Under the pieces are notes generated by a model. The model saw only the letters and a list, made by a program, of their open reading frames with translations, made no database searches and was not told where the DNA came from. This document shows, in pieces, positions 49,759 through 61,710 of a stretch of 64,000 nucleotides of DNA. Made by a program: the position numbers and the translations under genes. Each line of letters opens with the position of its first letter. The stretch's first letter is position 1. The DNA comes from Daucus carota subsp. sativus (lineage: Eukaryota; Streptophyta; Magnoliopsida; Apiales; Apiaceae). The stretch is from NCBI RefSeq assembly GCF_001625215.2, contig NC_030385.2, positions 29,971,598 through 30,035,597 on the forward strand. The letters run 5' to 3'.

Positions 49759-52700
49759 TGTGACGACTCGTATTTTAAGATATTATTTTATTATTTTATT
49801 TCAAGATTATTCGAGAAAAATGAGAAATAAAATTCAATATTTTATTCCAGTTTAAAATTTTTTCAAAAATATGTGTTTACATTATTTTCCTAGTCATTGG
49901 GATTATGGGAAAATATCTATCAATCGTGCAATTATCTGTTACGAGATTTAATTGAATTATTATTTGTTTATGATTATGTCTGTCTGTGCATTTATTTCCA
50001 CTTTTAATATTATTATATTAATTTATTAAATTTGTTACCCTCTTAAATGGATTTTTATTTTTATAAAAACATAAAGATAATTTGAAAAATTATTTTAATT
50101 GCTCGATAGTGATCATAAATATTTTAGGAGTTTTTAAGATAATAAAAATCTTATTTCTATAAGGACATGATTTTTAACTAGTTTCCGAATGTAGCTAACT
50201 TCTAAATTTTGTATAAATTTTAAAAATGCTCTGTAAACTCCGAAAATTTTATTTTAATAATTTTATAATATTTCAGGATTTATAAAAATATTACAGTAAT
50301 TTTCGGAAGAAATTTTATTGCAAGTTATCTCTGTAAATCAGTTAAAAGCAGGTATACGATGGTTGATTAATCAGCTCAGAAAACAAATGGCAATGTAGGA
50401 TTAAGAAGACGCGTGTTTCTGTAATCTCTATTCTTCCTCCACGTATCTTTTCTTTTACATCTCTTTCTGTTTATTCACAGACTCTCGTCCCTCTTCATCT
50501 CTCTCGTTACTCCTTCTCAATCTCTCCCAGATTCCTCACCCCTCTCAATTCCGCAAGTGTTTCTTTCTCGCAATCCTTTTCTTCCTGACGTTGCCTCTCC
50601 CACCGCCCATGTTCTTCCTGGTTTCTTCCTGAAGTGCGGCCAACACTGTTTCGCCATCTAACGAATCACACACCACTGCTGTTCTTTCCATCTTTCCGGT
50701 CGCCGCGCTACTGTTCTCGAAGCCAATCATTGGCTTTCACTTCTTCGGTCAATTAACTTCGTTTTCTGGCTAGCAGTCCACCCCATCTTTGATTATTCCA
50801 ATTAGGTATATCTTGAATTGTCTCCTCTATTAGTTATGCGTGTATGTATATGTGTATAACTGCTTGTGTGATGTCTATTGCTGTGAATTACTAAATTTTT
50901 ATTCGAATCGGTTACACATAAATATATGCAGTTATATGGGTTGTGTTGATTATAATTTTTGCTAATAGCAAGGTATTAGTTGGTTAAAATCTGAGATTGT
51001 AATTTGTCCGATTAGCTTGTGAAAATCAATAACTGAATTAGTTTTGAATATATAAAGGATCATGTTAGTTCTATTTGAATAGATTGTGAGTAACTAATCA
51101 GGTGATCCTAGAATTATAGATTGAATATTTAAAAGCCAATTAGATGTTATATTACTGCTCTTAGTAAATCAGATTATGTATATGTGTGTAGGGGTGCTTG
51201 GGACGTGATTAGTAATATAAATCAATTCTCTAAAACAAATGAATCAGCTTAGTTTATGGATAGTTAATTATTCTGAAAAGGATTATGATATAAGTCATTC
51301 TGATTTTGTGCAACTAAATTGGGATTTTAATTTAAAAGGACTTACTTTTATTAAATTGTTATATTAAGAAAATATTTGTTCAGGTTATAATTGAGCAACA
51401 TCATATTAAAGTGGCAGCTGGTTTAAAAAGGTTAAGTTGGAGCTACAGTTATTTTGATTTACTATTGGAATTGCTGCAAGTTGTAAGGGTGAGAGTTAAG
51501 CAACCAAGGTTTAAGGTAAAAGGAGAAGTACTTTTCACTTTTGTTAAAGTACTTTGAACATGGTGATCATACGAGGATTAAGAAGATTGAGATTTGATTG
51601 CATACTTATATATGCTTCGATTTTAGGGTATATGTGATTATGTAATTAAAACCTTTATTTTTCTTATAGTATGCAGTTGATGATTTTGGGATTTTGACTA
51701 TCAATATTGATTATACGAGGATTAAGGAATTTAAGTTCTTAGTTATGTATATAAATATACTTCGAGTTTCTTGAGGTATATCTGTGTATATGATTAAAAC
51801 CTTTGTTCTTTATAGTATAAAGTGATATATGGATTGCTAAGTTATAATTATGTTTAGAGTACTATTGGTTGACAGTTGTTGAGTTGTTGGGTTGGAAACT
51901 TGTTGGAATGGTTATTGGTACTAGACTAAAAACAGGTGGATAGTCCGATAAATAGAGGAAATGTTGCCGAATTTTCTTTAGAAATTATATATATTCTATT
52001 GTTAAAGAATATTAAATATTTAAGAATAAGGCGACATTGTTAATTGAAACATGTTATATGTTAGCTTATCAATATTGACTTTTAATAGTTATAAAAGTTA
52101 ATTGTTCAATTATGTGCTATGTGTGTATCTGACTGTAGTATGTATATGGATTTACGAAGGGTAGCTAATTACGGATTTTATACGTTATTCGATATTAGTT
52201 AACTCCGTCGGCATCGACAACTGAAGTACCGTGTCACTCTTGGAGAATCAACCGAGACTTGTCTATCAAGGACATTCAGAAGTAGTTAAATAGCTTTGCG
52301 AATTGAATGAGGAATAGTTCCTTAAAACGAAGCTGTGTTGTGAGATAGTCTGGTAGAATTAAATCGGTATGAAAATCAGCAGAACTGAGGCAAGTATCCC
52401 TATCTTCACTTATTGTTCAAGTGATATTTCCTTTAAACCTTATTATGCAAGTAATTCTATTCTCAACTTGTATTTACTGCAAGTATTCCTATTCAAATGC
52501 TATATTTAAAAGCTGAGTACTCTTTCCTTAAAACTGGTATTTATTACAAATGCATGACTTAAGTACGATTTTGAGTTGGAAAGAGGGACTTATCAAATTG
52601 ATATACATGGTTTCAAAATCTCTATAAATGATTTTCATAACTCGGTTTAGTTCCTCGGTTGTAAGGCTTATCCGTTGTAAGTATACTTCCTATGGAATAA

Positions 52701-53638
52701 ACCTTTTCTTAAAAATGCAATTCTTTAGAACTGGGAAGTAAAAACTCAGATATAATTGGAGTTGCGTAAGAGGACCGTTATTTGGTAACGGCCCAGCCTA
52801 TTTGTTTGCGTAAGAGGACCATTGTAAGGCAATGGCCCAGCGTTATTTGAAGACCTAGCTAGTCTTCAGTTCCGGAACATGTTATTTCAGGGTAATGCGT
52901 AACCATTGTCCAAGTTACTGTAGACTGATCATCTACGTGACTATTAACGTCCAATATATCTGAATGCTTTGGAAATTATATGTACTTTTGAATTGTTTTG
53001 GTTTCAAGTTAAAAGCATGTTGTTTTGTGTACTTCCAGTTCAATTACTTTTTCTAATTTAACTCCTGTTTCTTTTTAACTATTATACTTGCTGGGCATTC
53101 TTTTGCTCATTCTTGCTATTTCTTCTAACCCCTTTCAGATAGTGTTAAAGATGATTCATCTGTCTAGGCTGCGCGTAAGAGTAATGCTAGGCAAGGATTT
53201 CAAGTGATTAGTTGTAACTGAATGATCAGGTAAAGTATTCAGGAAGATGTTTGCGAGATTAGTGGTAATTAGAGTTGGCTTAATTTCGCTTCAAATGTAA
53301 AATAAATTTATTAAATATTATCAGCTACTCTGATAATTTGGGTTGTGTTGTAATAAGATTTATTAGTTATAATTTTGATTTCAATACTATAGCCTGTTCG
53401 CGATCCTGTTTTAAAGGGGGTTAAACTTTGTTCTTTTAAATCTTTTATTAATGCTTTTAGGTTTTAAATTCTTTGATTTTTATTAGCTTTTCAACAATAC
53501 ATGTTTCAAAAGTGTAAATCATTTTTTATATCCAGGTTTGAAATACTTGTTTTTACTTTCGAAAAAAAAATACAGGTTTTCAATTGTTTTTCTTTTGGTG
53601 GCACCAAATCCAGACCACCGGATTTGAGAGCTGTCACA
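49759..53638. mobile_element. Large solo LTR or LTR-type element, non-coding
   Basis: It begins TGTGACGACTCG and ends AGAGCTGTCACA, so the termini TGTGAC/GTCACA are inverted, as in LTRs (TG...CA). An exact 5-bp duplication flanks it. Over 3,880 bp there is no gag-pol frame and no second copy of the terminal sequence was seen inside, so a solo LTR is the simplest reading; a gutted element is possible. Very long LTRs occur in some Ty3/Gypsy lineages, a tentative placement. A C/T-rich leader-like part lies at 50450-50700 and a local duplication at 52765-52845. Confidence 0.7.
52765..52845. repeat. Short tandem duplication in the LTR
   Basis: TGCGTAAGAGGACC recurs at about 52764 and 52808, each time followed by a short inverted GTTATTTGGTAAC or ATTGTAAGGCAAT and then GGCCCAGC. 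Each unit can form a small hairpin. Confidence 0.75.
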
Positions 53639-54240
53639 ACTAGGTGACTGAGATCCAAGAAACTGCACATCAAACTCCAAACACAGGGAATTCTACGAAC
53701 ACGAAGAGCAGAGCACGCAAAATTACTGAACCATTGGCTTACAATCCTACAGACACATCGGCAATTCATCTGGAAAAAAAATGTCAAGGTTGAAAAAGTT
53801 AGCTCATGTTCACAGCTTTTACGTTAATATGAAAATTTCCTCTTCAGAATTTGCATTATTCAACCACATGGTCATTTTGTTTTTCCAGCTGTCGAAGTAA
53901 GCAAATGGTTTTCCAGCTGCCAACAGAACCTCGCAATCAAAAACCTGGATCTTTTGATTATTTTATTTGCAAGATTCGTACTTGAACTCAGATTTTCAAA
54001 CATTTACTTTTGTGGTTGGTTATTAAGGTCTGTAACTGCATTTAACAACACTTTGCTTTTGGATGTGATGCATGGTTCTGTATTAAACTGTTGGATTTTT
54101 TATTTAAGATTATTGCTTGGTTAGTTGTAAACATTTACTGCAGTTACATACATTGCACACTACAAATAACTACACACTTCCATATTTGCTGCCCAAACAA
54201 GAGGAAAACAAAATATCAAATTGAGAGTATCAAACTATTG

Positions 54241-56075
54241 AAAAGCTTAAAGTAGGAAATGAGGACCACAAGATCAAGGTTAGGATTATGCGTTTATGGA
54301 GAAGATCAACCAAGACTGGAGAGGAGTTCAAGAATTTCAACCTAATCCTACTGGACCACAACGTTAGAAAATCACACTTTTTACATTTTTCGGTAAACAA
54401 CATAACACAAAAGTTACATTGACTGATTTGTTCTGTGCAGGGTCAAAGGATCCATGCCTTTGTTCCGACTAAATGCGCTGAGGACATTCATAACAAGATT
54501 ACTGTTGGGAGGATCTTCAACATTAAGAACTTTACAGTCCAGCTTTACAACCAAACAGACAAATTCCGCTTCCTCAGGCTTGACAAACAGTTAGTCTTCA
54601 GCAAAGATACCAACATCCAAGAGTTAGCAGATGATGGGGTTAGCATACCACAGGACGCCTTCGATTTTTACGATCACAGCCAGCTGGAGGAACTTTCAAA
54701 CCAAACTAGGTACCTGGCAGGTAAGCTCACATTTTTTACCAGCCACTGCTCATAAATATAAAAATCCAACAAAACACATAAACTTCTTCTCCAGAGGTTG
54801 TAGGAATAATCAAAAATTATGACAAAGTAAGGGAACTTTGTTTATCAGTGATGGAAGGTACAAATTACATCATTTGTATTAAATCGCCACATATGTTAAA
54901 CAGAAATAATTTTTATGACTTCCAAAAATGTAGCTCTGCTGTTAATGTAACATTTTGGGACAATTTTGGGGTATCATTCGACCAAATGTTGTCGACTACT
55001 GTTCAGAAACCCGTCATTATTATTATATCAGGATGCAAAGTTGGTAAATGGAATGGTGAGTTTTGTTTCCAGACTAATTTACTGTCATTTTTAACTCAAC
55101 TAAATCTCAGTCTAAATTTTTCTCTGAAGGTGAAGTTGATATATCAAACAACCCAGCAACAAAAATTTACCTCAATCACAAGCATCATAGTGTGACACAC
55201 CTGAAGAGATTGTTAGTAAAATCTATTTTGTACTTGGATTTTTGTCTGTTTGTTTTTTATGCATTTTTTCTTTGAAGTTTTGTAATGAACAACTTTGAAA
55301 AAGTTGTTGAACCCTGATTTTGCGAAACGAGCATTATCAGACCACAAAGTGAGAAGGATTTCCATTACAAAGAAGGTCATTGTTGCTGAGTTGAAATGTC
55401 TTGGAATAACTGCTGTTGAGGTATGCAAAATTCATCAGTTATCACGTAATTAGTGCAAGGTGAATAACGCAGTTATCATGTTTGCATACCTTTTTTATGC
55501 TACATGTGAAGTTCAAAAGCATTGACGAAAGTATGGGGTGGTCTTACAATGCCTGCACTAGCTGCGACAAAGAGACAAAAAATGAAGTTCCATGTCATAT
55601 TTGTGAGAGCTGTAATCGCTGTGTTCCTTATCCACAGAGGAAGTGATTTACTTGGGCAAATTTAAACTGACATTTTTTATGAAAACACAATTATTAAATT
55701 ATAATTTTCCTGCTATCTAGGTTCAAAATGCATTTTGTTGCCGAGGACAGTACTGGACACATCCAAGTGGTCCTGGCGGATAGGGAAGTACGCACACTGA
55801 TTGGAAGAAGAGCTTTGGACTTAGTTGCGGAGGTATTAACAGTTTGTGTTTTTTTTTTGTGTGCATTCTTTTAGTACTAAAATAATTTTACGAAGCAGAT
55901 GAAAGATGGTAATGCCATCCCAGAGAGTTTTTTGACTACTCTCAACAAAGAATACAGCGTCGTCATACAAATCAGGGAATCGACTAACATCTGCAATGGT
56001 TTTGTTGACATTCCAAAAGATGCAAGTGCAGTTGTTCCAAACCAAGAAGAACAAACATCACAGATCAAATGCTAA
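54241..56075 (+). CDS. RPA70-like single-strand DNA-binding protein (Helitron-type)
   Basis: Resembles the large subunit of replication protein A as found in plants and in plant Helitrons. Approximate exons: 54241-54362 (LKVGNEDHKIKVRIMRLW, first OB fold), 54441-54720 (GQRIHAFVPTKCAEDI, FRFLRLDKQLVF), about 54796-54836, about 54930-55055 (VTFWDNFGVSFDQML, KPVIIIISG), 55130-55211 (NPATKIYLNH), about 55345-55420, about 55510-55643, about 55722-55833 and about 55899-56075. The seventh holds a zinc-ribbon C-x2-C-x10-C-x2-C-x2-C; the eighth has FVAEDSTGHIQVVLADREV. Splice phases fit. No in-frame ATG was found before the first OB segment, so the start is missing or lies in an unseen exon. Likely a domesticated or transposon-borne copy rather than the host RPA1. 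Confidence 0.75.
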
Positions 56076-56525
56076 AAAACTTAAAGATTCAGATATATTC
56101 CAAAAGTAACTATGTTTCTTTCCTAATGCCTAACCTGATTTCCTCTTCTGCAGGCAACCCTCGACCTACAATGCGCAAGGAATCTCAGATATCAACTTGA
56201 CCTTTACTTGATTTAAAGAATCAGGCTACCATTACTCTGTTTTGCTATTTTCTAAGAATGCTCTTATCAGATTCAGTACTTTTCCTTTTGTCTGCCATTA
56301 TATGTTGTTTGTTGGCATCAGAACAAATTCGGTTTGTATGAAACATGTATCAACAACTGATCAATTCGGCTTACCATCTTTGTTGAATATCTATCACCTA
56401 AGTATCGTTGGGGTTTTCAAATCTCACAAACAACAACTTTCATGTCATTTCAAATTCACAATCATCCTGCAGGCAAATTTAAATTTGGACATGAAAAAGC
56501 CCAGCAGGGCGGGCATAAATACTAG

Positions 56526-57589
56526 TTTCTAATTTTGTCGCCGAAGTTATTATTATTATTTTTTGTCATATGTCGCCGAAGTTATTTGATACTTCATCGA
56601 TACATATTTCCCATGGAAAAAAACACGAGTTTATAATTTTATTTTATTTTGAAAGTAAATGAATTTATTTAGTATAAATTTTAAGGCACATAGTTGTGAG
56701 GAAATATTTGTTAAAAATTTGCTGATATAAGAAAAAAAATCAATATTCTTTAAACTGTTATATTTTAAAATTAATAAAATCACATGAAAATATTGATAAA
56801 ATTTATAGATTTATAGTAAATAAGCTTGCAAAAGTAATAATTCCCCCACATTATCAAAAACATGGCTCCGTCCCTGCCCCCATTTCAATTTCTCGCTGCA
56901 TCGAATATTATTATCGCTCACTCAGACTCACCCATCCTCTGCAATTATAAAGCTAATAAATCCTAAACCTCTTTGTCTTTTTTTAGTCTTTGATAATTTA
57001 CAAATTTCATTTCCTCCCTCTTTTGTATTGAAACTTGTGCATTATCGCACATAATAAAAATAAATCGATAATTTAACCAAACTGGTCCGTATTCATTTGA
57101 ACCAAAATTTGTCATATTCATGTCAGTTCATTGCACACTCGTAAAATCAATGTTTGTCAAGCTATGAAATTAGTTTATAAATCTCACAATTTGCATCCAC
57201 TGCGTATGCATGAGTGGTGAAACAATACACTAGCAACACATTTGCATCCCTGAAAAGTGTTCTACCACATAAAGTCTTAAAATGGCTTCTACACTTCAAA
57301 CTCACTTCAAAATTTTCACTCACTTAAAGGGAACAACTTTGGATCAGCTTATCTCATCTATTCATTGGTCATCTTGAGTGATAAAACATACCATAGAAAG
57401 CTTTCATAATGTTGAAACACAATCCAAACATGACTCTCGCTATGAACAAGCAACTAAGACTCGCTCAATTTCATGATTAGTGACTTGATAATTAACATGA
57501 GACCCATAGCAACATTTGAGAGCTGTTTTAAGAGTTCTACAAATAATAAAACAAAGAAAGAACACAGAATATAGATGCTGAGACTCAGC
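56526..57589. other. Gene-free stretch
   Basis: No gene or classified repeat was recognised. Two direct copies of GTCGCCGAAGTTATT occur just after the Helitron end (56537 and 56571). Confidence 0.5.
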
Positions 57590-58800
57590 AAGCTGTCATC
57601 TGTCTCTTCTTTGCAATTGAACTCTTCTTCGGAAAGGTACGATGAATCACCGCACGTACGAATCCGCCATAAAAAGGATGCCGGACTTTGCCATACTTGT
57701 GGCAATAATAACATCCATTTGTTTTATCTCCCGCTTCATTTCCCGCAAGACAAATTTTAAGAGTTACCAAACTAGGAGCCTGTAAACTTGGTCACCTGAT
57801 AAACAAATAAATCAACAATAAAGCACAAAAAACTACCATATAGGAGTCCGAGTTGATTCAAATTACATGACCACTTCGAGATGTCAGAAACAAACCTGAC
57901 TTTATATCTAAAATTTTGAAAACAGTATAGTCCTCAATCGAAAGATCTCCACTGAAGGTGACTGTCAGTTCTGCGGAAAAGCAACATCTGTGGAGCTCTA
58001 GGATACATCTCCTTAGCCTTAAAGTTGAGATGATAAAGTAAGCATGTCGGCAGGATCACACAGCGTACCGAAACTCGGGTTCAACGGTTCAAATTTTTTA
58101 TTCTGTACATTTTAGGTCAAGGCAATCAGAACACAAAGAAAGATCAAAAGAATCCATGAAAAATGGTAATTCATCGATTTAACTCAGAGGAAATCAAAAA
58201 TTATCATTTAGAAGAAAACTGACTGTTCTTTGGTTGACGAACCTCACGGTTTCAGTTGCATACTGCCTTGCATCATGAACTTCAAGCCTGAACTTTTACA
58301 TATTAGAACCATAATCACCAAGAAGTTTGAGCACATCAAGGCACCAAAGTTTTTAATTTACGCAAAAACAAATGTCAGCGAAAACAAAAAGTATATATCA
58401 TTTGGAAAATAATTGAACCTAGAAAGGGAGAGAAACCAATCAAAAAATGATAGAATCTAAGTATGTCCATGCTTTCAAATGGTTTAATAACTACAGGTGC
58501 TTAATCCAACACAATAACGTTACTATTCGGTATACATGTATATATCACATGTTATAAAGAATAGAGATTTGATACAAACATAGATTCACAGCTGGTGGAA
58601 AATATATGTACAATGAAGTCAAATACAAGAGACCAATAACCACTTACATGGATATGTTGAGCTCTGACTCGTCGAGCATTAGGATGCCACAGATATCTTT
58701 AATTGTTTTGAATATAAAATCCTCACCGCGTAAGAATCCTTCGCTCTTAGGATGCCAAACATTTTTATACTGGCAGCCATTCAATCTTGCTCATGTAGAA
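57590..58800 (-). pseudogene. Exon-like fragments of an unrecognised gene
   Basis: Several minus-strand segments look like exons of one gene. About 58642-58790 is an open frame with CQYKNVWHPKSEGFLRGEDF then KTIKDICGILMLDESEL, ending at AT/GTAAGT. About 58205-58277 has HDARQYATETVRFVNQRTV. 57896-57970, framed by CCGCAG and GTTTG, gives LTVTFSGDLSIEDYTVFKIL. About 57590-57770 is an open frame with Cys/His-rich NGCYYCHKYGKVRH. I do not recognise the family, no continuous splice model was found, and stops lie between segments. It may be a decayed gene, a captured fragment or chance. Confidence 0.3.
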
Positions 58801-59040
58801 GAATTTTAGGGAGTTACCAGGACATGGAGATGGCAAACTAGTGAGCAATTGACAAACAAAAAGATGAAATAAGCAATCAAAGAAGAAAGGCACATACTAG
58901 TAGTAAGACATGGACAAAATGACATGACCACAGTTATATGTCAAGAAACAAACCTAAAGAGAGTTTACTGGCCCCAAGGATAGGCAGAGCCTGGCACGAT
59001 AACCAGTGGCGGAACTAGAAATTCATGTAAGGGGGCGTCA

Positions 59041-59584
59041 TATAAATAACGGGTTAATTATCTGATTGGGCACTCCCTTCACACCAATATATCATCCGGG
59101 ACACTTTCAAATTTCCGGTCTCATTTGAAACACTGTTTTCAGAAATTGTATCAGTCTTAGAAATAAAACGTTAAATTCGAAAACAAATCGATAGTTTAAG
59201 AAGTGTTAATCATAGGGTTTTAACACGGTAGGCTATAGAGATTATGTAGGTACAATTATTTGAATTTCCGCGTCCAAAAAATGGGTAGAATTGATGGTGG
59301 AAGAGTTGGGTTATGAAGAACCCTAATAATCCATATATAGCCATTTTTCGGACGTGGAACTTCAATTAATCGTACCTACGTAATCTCTATAGCCTATTGT
59401 GTTAAATCCCTATGAGTAACACTTCTTAAACTGTCGATTAATTTTCGAATTTAATATTATAATTTTAAGACTGATACAATTTCTGAAAACAATGTTTCAA
59501 ATGAGACCGAAAATTCGAGAGTGCCCTGGATGATATATTGGTGTGAAGTGAGTGCCCAATCAGATAATTAACCCTATAAATAAC
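59041..59584. repeat. Target-site duplication of the foldback element
   Basis: TATAAATAAC at 59041-59050 and 59575-59584, immediately outside the inverted termini. Confidence 0.85.
59051..59574. mobile_element. Mutator-type foldback element with long inverted repeats
   Basis: The ends GGGTTAATTATCTGATTGGG and its complement begin arms that stay complementary for well over 200 bp each (for example CACCAATATATCATCC, GGTCTCATTTGAAACA, TTTAAGAAGTGTTA and TAGAGATTAYGTAGGTAC all recur inverted). They leave a loop of only about 50-80 bp. The 524-bp element has a 9-10-bp target duplication, as for MULEs. Non-coding; a transcript would form a long hairpin. Confidence 0.88.
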
Positions 59585-60667
59585 ATAACATTATAATGGT
59601 CTTTAAATTTCTGGTCGGAGCTTCCGGAGAACGGTGTTTTGTTTGCTCGGCGAGATGGGTAGTATCTTTACTCTATTTCTTAACTCTGTTTCTTGACTTT
59701 ATGTTTTACTGCGTGTATTTCTTTCTTCTGTTTTAAGTGAATTTGCTGGGTGGGCTTGGGCTATTGTAACCTGTGGACTTGGCAAATTTATGTGTACAAA
59801 GGTTTTGGTTTTATATTTTAAGCGAGGCAGCCAAGATCAATCAACAAAATTAAGCCTGTAAAATATTTTTAGATACTAGTTAAGCAGGGGCAATGGACCT
59901 CCCAGACTCACCGCGTGAGTACTTGAGGAGTGATGCTAGGGGCACATAATCGTGCACGTAAAATTTATATATAATGATGTGTCAATTAATGTTTTAATTA
60001 AGGTGATTGATGTAAATACAAATGGCACATTCCAGTTAAAACTAACCATGTGTCATTATGTACAAGATTTTGTACATAATTATTATATGCACCAAGTATT
60101 TTCCATACGTGAGAGTCGGAGAGTGGGAATACTTGAGAGCTTAGCGATATTTCTTTGATTCTTTTTTGAATTTTAAATACATAAAAATAAAAATTACCTT
60201 TTATTCATTCAAAAATGTTATAAGAAAATTTAATTGACAATGTTGAAATTTACAAAAAGTTTCTGAATTGCAAGAATGATAATATAGAAAAATAGGAACT
60301 ATCATTTTAGTTTCAAGTTTATTCGAAAAAAATACTAATGACTTAAGCCAAAATAAGTTAACTATAAAAATTAAAAAGAAACTTTAAATACCTATTAATA
60401 TTTTATTTTAAATTTCAAATTAGATTATAGTGTATGATTATTTTATTCAAATTTGTTTCCATTCTTAAATTTACATATTATATTACATAATGATAGAATT
60501 ATCCATTAAAACTATATGAATATATTAAATTATATAATTTATTCATGTAACGATCAAAATTCGAAATATATCGTTATGAATAATCTATGTATAATACTGT
60601 ATAATAAAACATTCATTTATTTATGAATTTATTTAAAATAATATTACGGTACAGCCGCGAAGCACTG
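59585..60667. other. Gene-free AT-rich stretch
   Basis: Nothing recognised. The ORF at 59952-60158 shows no known feature. Confidence 0.5.
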
Positions 60668-60675
60668 TTTATAAT

Positions 60676-61444
60676 CCGTGTTCTAAAAATCCCCGATTTA
60701 ATCGATTAATCCCCTGCAAAGTTGGCCACCGATTCGATTTTTGAAATCCGATTAATCCTTATATATATTTCTTAATCGAAGTATATATGATAAATTATTA
60801 AAATTAAAATACTATATTACTTTAAATATGAATAATTACAAAGTTTACGAATATAGTAAGTATATTAGTTACTAAATAGCTAATATAATAATAAATAAAT
60901 ATTAAATAGAGTTAAGTTCAATGGAGACCCCATTTTATCTAAAGACCTGGAGACCACATATGTTCTGCAAGTAAAATATTTCATAAAAACATTAGTTTTA
61001 CAAATCATGTTTTACGAAATCATTATTTCATTTAAAATTTTAAATATCATATAAGTTTTACATGTGGAACATTACAAAATGTTTTGTTCAATGAAATATG
61101 TTTAGTTTGCAGAACATTTGTTCAACTTGCAGAACATACATTATCTACTTATTAAACATAGATGATCTTCAACAATTTTAGTGAATACATGATATTTCTC
61201 ATAGAACATATTTTACAAAATAATATATTTTATAGTGTTTTGATTGCAGAACATACGTGGTCTTCGAGGTCTCCGATTAAATAGCGGTCTCCATAAAACT
61301 TTCCTCATATTAAATAACATTTTAATATTAAAATAAATCCGATTTTCACTCCGATTAATCCTTCCGATTAATCCCCGATTTCCGATTAATCCCTGAATCG
61401 GTAGCTCAACCGATTAGGTCCGATTCCCGATTTCTGTAACACTG
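60676..61444. mobile_element. hAT-type element, second copy, with nested insertion
   Basis: Same family as 4805-5176: CCGTGTTCTAAAAATCCCCG at the left and GATTTCTGTAACACTG at the right, flanked by an exact 8-bp duplication TTTATAAT (60668-60675 and 61445-61452). The leftmost CAGTG has become CCGTG. A 398-bp element at 60909-61306 interrupts it. Confidence 0.86.
60909..61306. mobile_element. Mutator-like MITE nested in the hAT element
   Basis: The ends are GAGTTAAGTTCAATGGAGACC and, inverted, GAGGAAAGTTTTATGGAGACC. The arms continue with GGAGACCAC and AAGACCACG followed by TATGTTCTGCA. It is flanked by ATATTAAATA (60899-60908 and 61307-61316), and comparison with the uninterrupted copy at 4805 confirms the insertion point. 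Confidence 0.82.
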
Positions 61445-61710
61445 TTTATAATCCAGTTTTTAAAAAGTGATGTGTTTGTAGGTTGCTTCTTAAAAAATAC
61501 TATAATGCATAGATAAGGTGTAATGTTTAGTCAAAAATTGGTCAATTTGACTCCTCGAAAACCAAAATGGAAATGCAAAAGAGGACAAAGGGAGTATATA
61601 ATAAATCTTTTATGTTTTATTTCATTTCATTAGAAATTTCTAAATTTTCACTTTAGAAAAATATATATAATTATTTTAAAATATTTAATTAATAAATTAT
61701 AAAAAACTAA

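Larger units (their letters stand above)
49754..53643. repeat. 5-bp target-site duplication of the LTR element
   Basis: ACTAG at 49754-49758 and again at 53639-53643, directly abutting the TGTGAC and GTCACA ends of the element. Confidence 0.85.
48180..56525 (+). mobile_element. Probable RPA-carrying Helitron, interrupted by an LTR
   Basis: The 3' end has a GC hairpin (GCCC-AGCA-GGGC, 56499-56510) followed by GGGCATAAATA and CTAG at 56522-56525 before a T, as in Helitrons. It carries an RPA70-like gene (54241-56075), and plant Helitrons commonly encode such proteins. No Rep/helicase is present, so it would be a deletion derivative. The 5' end is not fixed: the most likely start is near 48180 (TCTCTTTATATAATAG), but no A-TC junction is clear. 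Excluding the nested 3.9-kb LTR and its 5-bp duplication, the body is about 4.5 kb. Confidence 0.55.

Noticed and set aside
50545-50730. Minus-strand ORF in the LTR
   Set aside because: It is the complement of the C/T-rich leader-like part of the LTR; low complexity, no domain.
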